A stretch of DNA of 64,000 bases from Saururus chinensis (lineage: Eukaryota > Streptophyta > Magnoliopsida > Piperales > Saururaceae): assembly GCA_035235625.1 (NCBI GenBank), contig CP141150.1:13516001-13580000 (forward strand), in the 5' to 3' direction. The notes below the pieces were generated by a model that worked only from the letters and a program-made list of their open reading frames with translations, had not been told where the DNA came from and searched no databases. The stretch's first letter is position 1. The number at the start of each line of letters is the position of its first letter. The position numbers were made by a program, and so were the translations under genes. Below, in pieces: positions 13,801 through 24,119 of the stretch.

Positions 13801-15584
13801 AAGCACGGTTTTGTGGGAACAGGCCATACAGGGGCAAGATGTAAACTCGGGTCCCCCTCAAATCTGATACCATGTTAATTAACCACCTTCTCCTAAAATC
13901 TTAAGCTGTTTGGGAAGGGATTGACCATCTGGTATGATATTATGGAGAAGGGAGCATTTGACTTTGTCAAAAATGATCTAACAACTGATGAAGTACAATT
14001 ATCAATAAAAATAAACTGTTGAAGTCCCATTTCTTTTTGTTTTATTCATTATCTTCATGTTTTATATCTAAGATAAAAAACTATATCTTAGGTTAAAGTA
14101 AAAAAAACACTGTTCAAGTATAATTACCAATATTATCTTAGGTTGCAAAAAAGCACTTGAGGCCACCTCTTTGTTTGAGTCAATTTTCTTCCGAATAATG
14201 ACAATCTGTTCTGGTAACATGTATACATGTAAAGTTTGTTGTGAACAGTCCTCAATATAAATTTAGATTTCATTATCTAATAATCCGTTCAGCATATATG
14301 AGCTAAAATTACTTTCTTTTTAACCATCAAATAAAATTATATTATTATTTGATGATTGTGTAGTAATTCAAGTCTTACTGATTATTTCATCTTGGCAGGC
14401 AAAAACTGGATAGAATGCACGATCCTCACTGCATGTCTTTTCCCATTTATGATCTTTGGAATTGGCTTTGCTCTGAATACAATTGCAATTTTTTATGGAT
14501 CTCTAGCTGCTATTCCCTTTGGGACAATGGTTGTGGTTTTTATCATCTGGGCTTTCATTTCATGTCCACTGGCACTTCTTGGTACAGTTGCTGGTCGAAA
14601 CTGGAGCGGGCGTCCAAACATTCCCTGTCGTGTGAAGACCATTCCTCGTCCTATTCCCGATAAGAAATGGTATAGAACACCATCTATGGTGTCTCTTACG
14701 GGAGGGCTTTTGCCATTTGGAAGCATCTTTATTGAGATGTACTTTGTCTTCACGTCTTTCTGGAGTTACAAGGTAATAATATTCATTTTTATCATGTTTT
14801 ATAATCCAGTATGGTTTTTGCTGCGCTGTAAAATGATTGTTCGTGCCTGACTATGCTTCTTGTGTTTCTCTTGCTTTGCAGGTGTATTTTGTGGATGATT
14901 TTACGTTATTGGTGTTCATTATTCTGATTATTGTCACCATCTGTGTCACGATAGTTGGTACATACTTTTTATTAAATGCTGAAAACTACCTTTGGCAATG
15001 GACATCATTCTTTTCTGCTGCATCGACAGCGGTCTATGTGTACCTTTTCTCCATATATTACTATTACGTGAAGACCAACATGTCTGGATTCTTTCAGACG
15101 AGCTTCTATTTTGGCTACGCTTTCATGTTTTGTCTTGGTTTAGGAATTCTATGCGGTGAGTCGATCTTTCTTATGAGCTTTATACAAGTTAGAAAACTAA
15201 TGACTTTTTAATTTTTGTTTGATCTGTTAAATCCTATTGATTAGGTAGATACATAGATAAGTATATTTGTAGATGGTTGTCTGTGCGTGTTGGGGAAGTT
15301 TAGTCTAGATATGAAATTTAGGAATGCCTTTTGAAGATTCCACAGCAGAATAGGAGAGTGAATGTTGGAAATTGTTGGGCTTCTACAAGTCCAGTCCTAC
15401 TTATTCAAAGAAGCCTTTCTCTAACTTCGTTTGTAAGTGATGGTTCTGTGAACTGCTTATATGCTTTTATCTTCATGGCATTGATTATGGTGGTTTTCTG
15501 CCTGTGTTGTGCACAGGAGCTGTTGGTTATTTGGGGTCGACACTCTTTGTGTGGAGGATCTATGGGAATATCAAATGTGACTAA
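1820..15584 (+). CDS. TMN1: Nonaspanin (transmembrane 9 superfamily, TMN1/EMP12-like), 12 exons, with one in-frame stop
   Basis: Nonaspanins are Golgi/endosomal membrane proteins with a lumenal N-terminal domain and nine membrane helices, implicated in cargo sorting. Exons, all with GT..AG borders: 1820-1900, 8579-8774, 8886-8990, 9141-9158, 9258-9352, 9435-9587, 9693-9830, 9917-10083, 13148-13242, 14399-14772, 14882-15155, 15517-15584. They join to 1764 nt (588 codons), the usual length for this subfamily. Exon 1 encodes a signal peptide ([20 protein letters not shown]). Exon 2 carries the family signature [20 protein letters not shown]. The first helix begins near residue 219. Exon 10 holds [20 protein letters not shown] and [12 protein letters not shown]. 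The protein ends in KCD, a KXD/E-type COPI/Golgi-retention signal described for Arabidopsis EMP12. Oddities: TGA at codon 284 (9980-9982), an 18-nt exon 4, a 6.7-kb first intron, and acidic DD at residues 479-480 where homologues I remember have YG in a hydrophobic stretch. The gene may therefore be a young pseudogene, a null allele, or intact with a sequence error. Family is near certain; functional status is not. Confidence 0.93.
2215..4235. repeat. Direct duplication of ~1 kb in intron 1
   Basis: Two diverged copies lie head to tail: roughly 2215-3125 and 3155-4235. Matching blocks occur in the same order in both copies. They include AGCTAACAATAATG...GAATGATTGTTCCAT (2333 and 3217 areas), ACTCAATTAGA...ATATG (2597 and 3674), CACTGGTTACATAC (near 2685 and 3766), GTTGGGGTGAAA (2987 and 4100) and GAGAAGCATGCA...TCCAT (3088 and 4203). 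Many small indels show that the duplication is old. I recognise no coding content. Confidence 0.75.
4240..5150. other. Intron 1 sequence, no feature seen
   Basis: This is AT-rich intronic sequence of the nonaspanin gene between the tandem duplication and the MULE-like insertion. I find no coding segment, repeat array or structured RNA. Confidence 0.5.
5161..7669. mobile_element. MULE-like non-autonomous DNA transposon in intron 1
   Basis: The 10-bp sequence TGGTTATTCC occurs directly at 5151-5160 and again at 7670-7679, as expected for a target-site duplication of Mutator-like length (8-11 bp). The ends are partly inverted: both carry GTTTG near the tip, CTCC, and ATCTCGG further in, read inward from each end. 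No transposase is visible. Some 1.7 kb of the interior is a second, nested insertion, so the element itself is only about 0.78 kb. The 10-bp match is direct evidence; assignment to Mutator-like elements rests on that length and is inference. Confidence 0.6.
5760..7484. mobile_element. hAT-like non-autonomous transposon nested in the MULE-like element
   Basis: The ends are inverted repeats: TAGGGTTGCCAATGG on the left, and on the right the reverse complement of TAGGGCTGCCAACGG (13 of 15 match). They are flanked by an 8-bp direct repeat with one mismatch, GTAGGGAT at 5752-5759 and GTAGCGAT at 7485-7492. Eight-bp duplications and short tips of this kind are typical of hAT elements. The interior is AT-rich, has no long ORF, and contains further internally inverted, TACCCGTTT-like segments near both ends. 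It was probably moved by a transposase encoded elsewhere. Confidence 0.65.
9980..9982 (+). other. In-frame TGA in exon 8 of the nonaspanin gene
   Basis: Exon 8 starts in phase 0 at 9917, and its 22nd codon is TGA. The reading is FRPP, stop, [16 protein letters not shown]. Conserved residues continue without a frame change on both sides, and the frame stays open through the remaining four exons. Related plant proteins, as I remember them, have arginine or another polar residue here, so a CGA to TGA change is the simplest origin. A translated product would stop after 283 residues, just past the first membrane helix. Confidence 0.85.
10160..10930. other. GC-rich, pyrimidine-biased island in intron 8
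   Basis: This stretch of intron 8 is rich in C on the plus strand and clearly unlike the AT-rich DNA on both sides. Open frames exist on both strands because stop codons are rare in such DNA. None resembles a known protein: the peptides are low-complexity proline/serine or glycine/arginine strings. It may be an inserted repeat or a captured fragment of a GC-rich gene. I see no clear terminal repeats. Confidence 0.35.
12016..12424 (+). mobile_element. TRIM (miniature LTR retrotransposon) in intron 8
   Basis: Short direct terminal repeats occur at 12016-12128 (113 bp) and 12311-12424 (114 bp), both beginning TGTT and ending AACA. A primer-binding site TGGTATCAGAGCC (12129-12141), matching the 3' end of initiator methionine tRNA, follows the left LTR. 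A G-rich polypurine-like tract (GGGGGG, about 12305-12310) precedes the right LTR. The flanks GAGAT (12011-12015) and AAGAT (12425-12429) form a 5-bp target duplication with one mismatch. There is no coding capacity. The total length of 409 bp fits the TRIM class. Confidence 0.85.
12152..12299. repeat. 74-bp tandem duplication inside the TRIM
   Basis: Two nearly identical 74-bp units, 12152-12225 and 12226-12299, make up most of the TRIM interior. Each contains GATCCTCGCCTCTACCTCTA and GCACATGCAAGCATATGCAT. They differ at only a few positions, so this duplication is young compared with the divergence between the two LTRs. Confidence 0.85.
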
Positions 15585-16980
15585 ATGAACCGGTAGGAAA
15601 GAAACATGACATATTTTTGGAGGAATGTCTTTGTGTGAATTCATGTGGGAGGAGAACGCGACCCCTGAAGATTCTCAATATTGTATTTTTGGAAGTCATT
15701 GGGTTTTTTAATAGAATGTGTCTATGCACCCCTATAATCTTTTGTTTCTTATTTAGCCTTGCTAAATTCTTTACAATTTCTCGTATATCCCCAAAATAAA
15801 TTTACCTGACTCTAGCCTAATTTACCCCTTTGTCCCTCCTTTGGCTTTGCCACTGGCGTCGCTGGCTAGAGACCTCCTCTTCTTCCTCCCCAAATATTTT
15901 ATTTACCTGACCCTAGCCAAATAATCTTCTCAGCACCCTCTGGGCAGGCTACAACCCTCCGGCCAGACCAGCCAGGAGGCCAAGATCTAGCCTAGCTACT
16001 AAGGGTTAGGCAGGTGGTTAATCTGGCCACGGCCAGATGGCTAGTCAGCGTGGCCTTCTTGGCCACGGACACCAGGCTAGTAGATCTAGCTTCAGTTAAA
16101 GGGCTAGGCGGCGAAGATCTTTTGGCCTGGGCTGCCTGGCCATCCTCCTGACAGTCTGGCCTTCTTGGCCATAGAGGGTCAAGAGGCCTGGCCCTCCTAG
16201 TTGCGGAGGCCTAGGTAGGCTGCCTGCCCACCCTCTTAGCTAGTAGATCTGGCCATGGCCAGAGGGCTCGACCGCGACCCCATTTTTAGCAGCATGGTTG
16301 TTCCTCTTTGTCGTCAGCTACATAGGAATTGTTGCCAGCTAAAGAGGAAGAGGAAAAAGAAAAATGAGGAATTGGAGGATATGCCGATTATTTTTGGTTG
16401 GGGTAATAAATGAGAGAAATAATGGGGTTATTGGGGTTTTGAAAAGAAAAAAAAAAATTAGTTATATGGGATACTAAGGAGATTATTGGGTATATAAGAC
16501 ACGTTCTCTTTAATATGGATGGGGCTTTTATAGTTGGTGTTAGGATGCTTTCTTGTGTTCGTTCTCATTTCGTAAGCCAAAGCCTTTTTTATTTTGCTTA
16601 GATAGCTTCAGGTAGCCATGTTTCACTTCATTTTTTTATGAATTTACCACTCGATATACGATAATCTTGAATCGTGATTCCTGATTGGAAAATTTTCTGT
16701 TTATTTATTTTTTTCTCTTTTGCACCATTCATTACTAGGGGAAACCAGTGAGCAATTTAACGTCTGAGCCTTAGTGTTGTCAGTGATTAAGGCTTTTGCA
16801 GCTGGAATTTACTTTTTTTGTCGTAGGTATGGGAACTAAGCACTAGTGTGAAGGGGAAGTTCATTAATTGAAGTGTTCGGATAGAAGAAATCATCGAGTT
16901 AGCTGGAATGAATTTGAACTGCTCTGAATTGGTTGAGTCATAATTAAGGAATAACACATTGCAAAGCGATATTAAAGTTG
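15585..16980. other. 3' flank of the nonaspanin gene with a GC-rich GGCC-repeat block
   Basis: The first few hundred bases are probably the 3' UTR of the nonaspanin gene. From about 15830 to 16300 the sequence turns GC-rich and is dominated by imperfect repeats of CTGGCCTTCTTGGCCA, TAGCTAGTAGATCTGGCC and GGCTAG. This looks like an inserted low-complexity element. I find no ORF or clear ends. The rest is AT-rich with no feature. Confidence 0.4.
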
Positions 16981-16984
16981 ACAC

Positions 16985-17310
16985 AGTTTAAGAATAGCAA
17001 ATCAACAAAATGGCGTTGGAATCGCATTCTTAAAATATTTGTTGATGAAACTTTAGGCAAATCACAAAATTACATTAATGTTGATTCATAATTAGAGAAT
17101 AGCAAATAACAAAAAGGCATTGAAATTGTATTCTTAAAATATGTAATATTTTTATTGATAAAGCTTATTATGGCCCGTCACAAAGTTACATTAATGCTTA
17201 TAATTAGAGAATTACAAATCAACAGTATGACATTGAACATACATTCTTAACGTAAGTGAGGTCAACAAGATGGCATTGAACACATATTCTTAACATAAGT
17301 GAAGCATACA
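16985..17310. repeat. Degenerate tandem repeat, about 110-bp units
   Basis: About three imperfect copies share AGAATAGCAAATCAACAAAA, GGCATTGAA and ATTCTTAA blocks (starts near 16991, 17096 and 17208), followed by a partial unit at about 17262. There is no coding content. Confidence 0.55.
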
Positions 17311-17419
17311 TCAATAGATAAAAGATTTGGCCTGTGATTTGGGTGCCCAATTTTTTATGATAAGGAGCATAGCTTTTGGTTTTCATATGATAATGACAAT
17401 AATTTCTTGGGTACATGCT

Positions 17420-18770
17420 TGCTATATTGGCTTAAATATAAAGGGCGCCCCTTAAACCGAACTATTAGCCCTCGTCAATCTTCATCACTTCCCCATTACA
17501 AGATGCAGTGAGATGCTAGGCTGGTAAGGAGGGCTAACAAGGAGGAGGAAATGACTTCCCTTGTAAAAAATAGGGGGCACCCAATTTGATACCCAAATGT
17601 ATTTTTGTTAGAAAAATCAATTAAGCATGGCTATGGAAGCAATCCTCATACATCTTGGTAAGTTCTTTATTACTTGGCTTTAGTTTATCGTAATTAGTTG
17701 TGGTATTGTCAATTGTGGACTTGTTTGTCATGTTTTTAGTCATACTTCTATATAAAGTAAAATTGGGTGACTATAGAATTTTCTTTTTCGGACTATTTTA
17801 CCTATATTTTTATCCTTAATTTTTATTTTACCCATGTTTCATATCATTATGTTCTTTAATAGAAGCTTGAATTGGTATATGAATTGAAGATGTTTTAGTA
17901 AGAGCCCTATTTATATGAGTTGATCGTGTGAACTCGGGCATCACGCATAGCCAGATTTTGTTCTTATGGTGCACATAACTCAAGGGGCAAATTGGTTTTT
18001 TTCCCATTGTGCCACTGGATATAAATTTGATGGCCCATGATGCTTGGGCTCATTCACGTCAAAACAAACTTTTTCCTTTTAGTAAAATTATTTAATTAGT
18101 TTCTTTTGAATGTCTTGCCATCAACATAATACTAAGGGCTAATATGACATAGACATTTTTTTTTGTATATTGATTTTAACGATAATGTTATCTCTTGTAC
18201 TCCTGAACTCAAATTTGCACATTCTTAGTATCATTATAAAATTTTGGACGAGCTCTATCAAATGAGATCCCATATGACCATGTTTTTTCAATCTTTTTGT
18301 GAGCCCCATGTATATAACACATTTCTCGATAATAATTTTTTTTATTTTTTCTTATATTAATTTGGGTATTTTTGATATCCTTATAACACTCCCGAAAAGC
18401 TCTATCAAATGAAACATGCCAGACTAGTATTAAATATAAATAACATGCTCTATGATACAAAGTCCAATGAGACTATTGTCTTCAGTGGTCTGTGATATAA
18501 TATTTAGCCTATGAAATTTGGTCTCGTAGTTGTATACTACGAGTGGATTTGGAACAATACAAAGTTTGTGTGTATAATTAATAATCATTATGATCTTGTA
18601 AATATCTACAACAATATCATGCAATGAAGACCTTTGCTAAATACATATTATTTATTTTATTTTATCTTATCTAATCTATATTTATATTCATTATTTATGT
18701 GCATTCTTGCTAGTAGAGATAATTGTATTTAAATGGTTATGGAAGAGATACCTTGTATTGGTTGTGTGAC
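17420..18770. other. Intergenic AT-rich DNA
   Basis: I see no gene. Two short imperfect repeats of a GAGCTCTATCAAATGA block (near 18248 and, less perfect, near 18398) hint at an old repeat element. Nothing else stands out. Confidence 0.4.
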
Positions 18771-18773
18771 ATA

Positions 18774-19667
18774 TCATACATGCCAACCATGTTTCAAATA
18801 AACATGTAAAAGTCTCCTATGTCTCATTGCAAGCAATGCACACCCAAAAAGAGTAGATTGTTGATGATGATTAGCCCCAACGAAAGGAGTAAACGAAATA
18901 TTGAAGGAATTTGTTCTATATGTGACATCAAACACAACAACATCCCCAAATTGCATGTATGCACATCTTGACTTGTAATTTGCCTAAAATATGCTTCGAA
19001 CGTGATTAGTATCATCAACCTCCATCTTGAAAAAAAAACCTTGTTCAACACCCAATTTACCTTGAAAGGATTCTAGAATCTTCATGCACTCACGACCAAC
19101 ATAATTCTTCCAAGATTTTTGAAGCTCATTTCTACAATTTTGAGGAGTGAAATCACAATTCTCTTCACTATCATTTGCAATATTTATAACCCTTGCAATT
19201 CTTGAAGGTCCAATTCCACATTTATGGAATGTGTAGATCAGCTCTTTCGAAGTTGACCTACTTTTCTTGTGAGATCTAATCTTTCCTATTTTGGATGAAG
19301 ATGCAAAATCATGGAAATGTATGTCATTAAATTGTATCACTATCCATTTTCCCTTGTCAGTTGTTCTAATTACCATTTCATCCTTACAATTTTCCCGCAA
19401 ATCTGGACGACATATAACCTCCTTTCCCATTTGACTACGATCATTTGTTTTCTTTGTCCCTTCTTTTTCACATATAAATACTCTTTTGTAAACAACACCA
19501 GTTTTTGAAAACTCCATTCCCTCGCATGGTATAACATTCATTTGAAATTGATCCTGACCTTCACTTGTTTGCTTTGTGGTTTCTCCTGCTTCTTTTTGGA
19601 TGTCATCTTTACATATTGTGCATTCTTGATATTTGTCTTGGAGATCATGAGATTCCTCAACTTCCAT
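18774..19667 (-). pseudogene. FAR1/FHY3-like (MULE-derived) protein, decayed
   Basis: FAR1-type proteins derive from Mutator-like transposases and combine a zinc-chelating FAR1 DNA-binding domain with a MULE transposase core. Reading from 19667 downward, residues about 50-130 match the FAR1 domain: a VYKRVFICEKEG segment, then an arginine/cysteine block ending GKWIVIQFNDIHFHD. The transposase core follows with KLGVEQGFFFKMEVDD, FGDVVVFDVTYRTN, PFVGANHHQQSTLFGCALLA. Defects: a TAG at 18984-18986 where the family has tryptophan, then a 1-base deletion just after CALLA (near 18827), and no recognisable sequence beyond the ETWL block (about 18775). It is either a dead FAR1-related gene or a transposon remnant; lack of introns and truncation favour the latter. 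Confidence 0.8.
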
Positions 19668-22600
19668 CTTATGCGCTCAAAATTTATAAACAAAAAATCC
19701 TTCACTAGCACACAATTGACATCAATACAACTAAAAGCTAAAAACTAAGAGAGATAAAGAGAGAGAGGGGTACTAAACTACTTGAGAACATAATCCTAGA
19801 TGTATTACAAAATATTGGTTCCAAATAATTGAACAGAATAGATCGTAGAATTGTACATGAAAGTACCATTAACTTACCTCATTTGCTTTGTTCAATTATA
19901 GCCTTCTCTTTGAATGACCCAAGGAATTCTAAGATTGACAAGGATCTCCACATTGTGCAAGCAAGAGAGCATCAAATATCAAGCATACAACACATTTTAT
20001 CAAAAATAAAAGCTTCCCATGGAGAAAAATTCTATTTGTTAACATGTTTTTATCTTTATACCAAAAAAAATTGAATAGAAAAAAACATGTCAACAATCGT
20101 TATCTTATGCTTCAACCAAGCTATAGAATCAAACTAACATCTCAAAATCAATTGTCGATAATCATCAAGCAGTTTTCAAGGGACTTATGATGTAAATAAT
20201 AGCTCACATCCAATTGCAATAAGAAAAAGTCGTAGCCAAATAGACACCAATTTGTTTCACTTAATTGTAAAAAACATCCACTTTAATTTCGGCATTCCTT
20301 CACTTGGACCTTTGGCACATAAATGTGTGCACTCTACTACCAAGTTGATCAATTTATGATTGACAAGAAATAATACCCATTTGAATTTTTGGTTTCCTCT
20401 AAACTTGAGTACCATAGGAAATTTTCCCAGTAATTTACATCCATTCAAGTTTCTGCTTCATCACAAGGTTGCATGAGCTTTCTATGATATTAGTATTTCT
20501 TTAGTCAGAAAGGAGTTCAACGTAAGATGAATACAAGAAAAAAAAAAGTAGCTTCATGGTTTCCCTGCATCTAACAAGTTGTCCCCAAATCGAATCAAAC
20601 TAACATCTCAAAATCAAATACAAAGACATAACAACATTTCAAAAAAGTCATAAGTCCCCAAAAGTAAATAAATTGGTCTAGGAAAATAGGTTTACAGTTC
20701 TTTTGAATTGCAATTCCAAATGTTAAAACCATGGCAGCAAAAGGAAAATCTCATATGTGAGATGCCATTGAGAAGCCAATTCCAGCCCCACGCATCTAAT
20801 GTCGGCATTATCCTCTCCTTTTATTTTAGTTTGTTACACATGAAACATTTAGATACAGGGCTCTGGAGCTATGACATGTTTCTATGAGCAATGGGCACTA
20901 AAGAAGCTTTTGGTTGGAACTCTCCTCATAAAACTTCCGCGTCTCATAATGAAAATCACTAATTGCAATTTATGGTTGTTCAACTACCATGATCCTTGTC
21001 ACTTTTGTTATGACAATGAGATATTTGATTTCTTTTGGGTCTTAGGGAGTAGAAGTTGGGACTTACAAATGCATTTCAGTGTATTTTACAACCTCCTTGT
21101 TTTATTTTTTACACAACCTCCAATATTCCATGCTTTTACCTGCTAGTTACTTTCTATACCATGTCCTCCGTCTTTGAACACTTTTATGTTCTTTGACCAT
21201 CCCCTCTTCTTCCCCTTGTCACAAGTACCACCTCTATGTCTCAAGAGCTGAAATCTTAATAGTTTGTCCTCTTTATCATGAATCTTGTAATACAACGCAC
21301 ACCATCACTGACTATAGAAGAAGTGTTGTACCCGCAGGTGCATTACACTCTCTTCCTCTATTCTGCTGTTTAAATTATGATAGGGAGACTCATTTCTAGT
21401 TCTTCTCCCATTTAGTTCTAATGTTGTTCTATCTATGATTTTAGAGTATGGGTCTACTTCACTTTAATATGCTCACTACATAATTGGTTGTACACAATGA
21501 TGTGTCTTAGTTGAATGCTTCTCAAAGTGGAAAACAACTTGTATTAGAATTAGAAAATAATATAAATGAATATAACATTCAAATTTGAGTAAGTTATGCT
21601 TCCTGTATTTTCCTTTGGTTACAAGCGCATGATGTTCCAGTCATGTACAATGGATAAAAATATAATAAATGACAACAATTAAACAAAGTTGTATCCAAAA
21701 GAAAAATAAATAATCCAGCAATAGCAATCCTACCAAGATTGTAGCTTTAAAAAAAAAAATTATTAGTCATAAGAAAGGAGAATATTTACCAATTAATTAT
21801 TAGTCATGGCAAAGTTCCTATGTGGGCTGATATATTTCACTGTGGACACCCCCACCCCCACCCCCACCCTACCTTAAGTTATCACACCCCCATGGATTTT
21901 GCCATACCTCTCTGTCCACTCTCATGTACAACATTGCTCATTATTAGTTTTCACAATGAAAAAAATGAAACAAATTTCATAATTAGCTTTCATGACGAAA
22001 GATGACCCAAAAATTTCCATGATTTGTCATCTATTTCCTATTGCTCTTGGGTCTTCGCCATCCATGATATTGGTGTAACTACTTATGTGTTTAATCTATG
22101 ATGTCGATGGATCCCAAACATCCAGCAATAAAAAAGATAAAGAATAATTCCTAACCATCCAAAGGAGATCAAAAATCCTAATTTTAGCTTAGCTTATGAA
22201 ACCTAATTACAACACAAAATATACACATCATAGAAAGAATTGTCTAGAAAAATAAAACATGGCCTACTAAATTAGATTTGGTTTACTAAAAAAGAAGACC
22301 AAAGTTGCATTGTAGAAAATGTCAAAGTTGCAGGGTGTGAAACAACCAATGAAAGTTTGTGACAGACTAACAACAAAATACATGATCTTTATATGAAAGT
22401 AAAATCAGTGGGTAAGCAATGACAAACCATAATCTGAAAAGCTTACTTGAAACAACAAGAAGTTATTTCTACTTCTATCTAAAATTTGGCACCAAAATCA
22501 GGTCTAGAAGTTAAAGTGGGGTTATAGGGTAAGCATATCATCGAGACAAGGCCCGATTGTAGTTAGCCTGAGAGCCTTATAGGCATGATGACACCCTCCT

Positions 22601-24119
22601 GCAATTCAAAGCATAACACCATTAGAAAAACCATTACTCATGTCAAATAGGAACAAAACAAAAAGGAAATTTTATTGTTTTGTGACTGAAGGTAAATCAG
22701 TGTGATCCTTGGTTCGCCTGCCACACAATGCACTATCATATCCCCAAACACCTTCTCTCTTCTCTCTCTAGTCAGAGCTACCGGTAAACTTGTTCACAAA
22801 GCTCCATCGACTCGATCCGATGCTGGAGGTGCTCACAAACACTTCTCTAATTTTCAATTTCTGGGATAAAAACTTGCCTCGCCCAATGTGGGCAAAGCAT
22901 CCCTTTCTCCTTCGCTCCAATTCTCTGGTCGCCAATGTGGGACTAGCTCACCCTTAATGCTAATTACTGAAAATTATAACAAGTGACCAAAGCTAAATGA
23001 ACATACAGTAACTAGCACAAAAAACTCCCATCAATTTTAAGTGTATGCATATCATTATTCTACCACAAAACATCAACTTCAAAACCAAATAGTAACAATT
23101 TTTACCATGAAATTTGAATGTCAGGATGATAAGAATACCTGCATAGAGCCTAGTGGTCCAAGTCCTTCTTCACTAACATTGCTCTGTTTCATTTTCCCTA
23201 TTGGTATTTGTAAATTCATATTAGAGACAAACTATGGAGTTTAGCACAGCAAGTCAGTAACATTAAAGTCCATAAGAAAGATGTTTTTATCACTTCTGCA
23301 AGCACAAAAACTATGAGTATAAATCACTTCTGCAAACAACATCTAGTTCAAGAGTAAAAATGATATAGAAATATTTAGAAACTTCTGACTTCTGAAGTGT
23401 TTATATCAATGGCAACCAAAAAATTGTCGAGGCTCCACTTGACATCAAAAGAGCAAGAGAGATAATAGTAGATGTCATAAAATCACAAAACAACACTCTT
23501 CGACACAATTCCCAGTTTTAGCAAATTGCATCAGTTGAAAATTATGGACAACCATCAATTTCGTTGACTTATATAATACAATCGACCACAGCCAGATGTC
23601 AACATGCTTCAAATGGAAATTAGTAGCTCAATTAATAATGTGTTTGCATCAAAATTTTATAAGAGAATCAATCAACAAGTCCAAATCAAGCAAATTCTAT
23701 CACAAGGACAAAATGTGCAATTATGCAAAACCTACTGAACCACAAAAGAAGAGAATAGAATAAAAAACACTACAACTTTACAAAACATAGTATAACATCA
23801 TTTAGAAGCAAGCTTCAACTAGAAAAGAATAAAAAAATATAGTAAAAAAGAGAAAGCAACCATTTTTGACAACTGAAGCTTCTAGGCCCGTCTTCACATT
23901 ATCTTCCCTTTCCCCATCACCCAAAACTGTTTGGCTGATGTTTGAAGGCAAGTTTAGAAATTCTCCCAAACCAAATGGAATTATGGCAACCAGGATGGAA
24001 GAATTAATGTTATGGCTTTGAGGTGTAGCACGCTAGAATGTAGATGGGAGAGAGCTCAACCATTGGGATGTAGAGCTCTTCGCAATGCCAGAGATGGGAG
24101 ATTGGGAGGGAAGTCATCA
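19668..24119. other. Intergenic AT-rich DNA, no gene seen
   Basis: Only short spurious frames are present. A cytosine run (CACCCCCACCCCCACCCCCA near 21846) is the only simple repeat. The 22700-22940 area is somewhat less AT-rich but encodes nothing I recognise. Confidence 0.5.
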
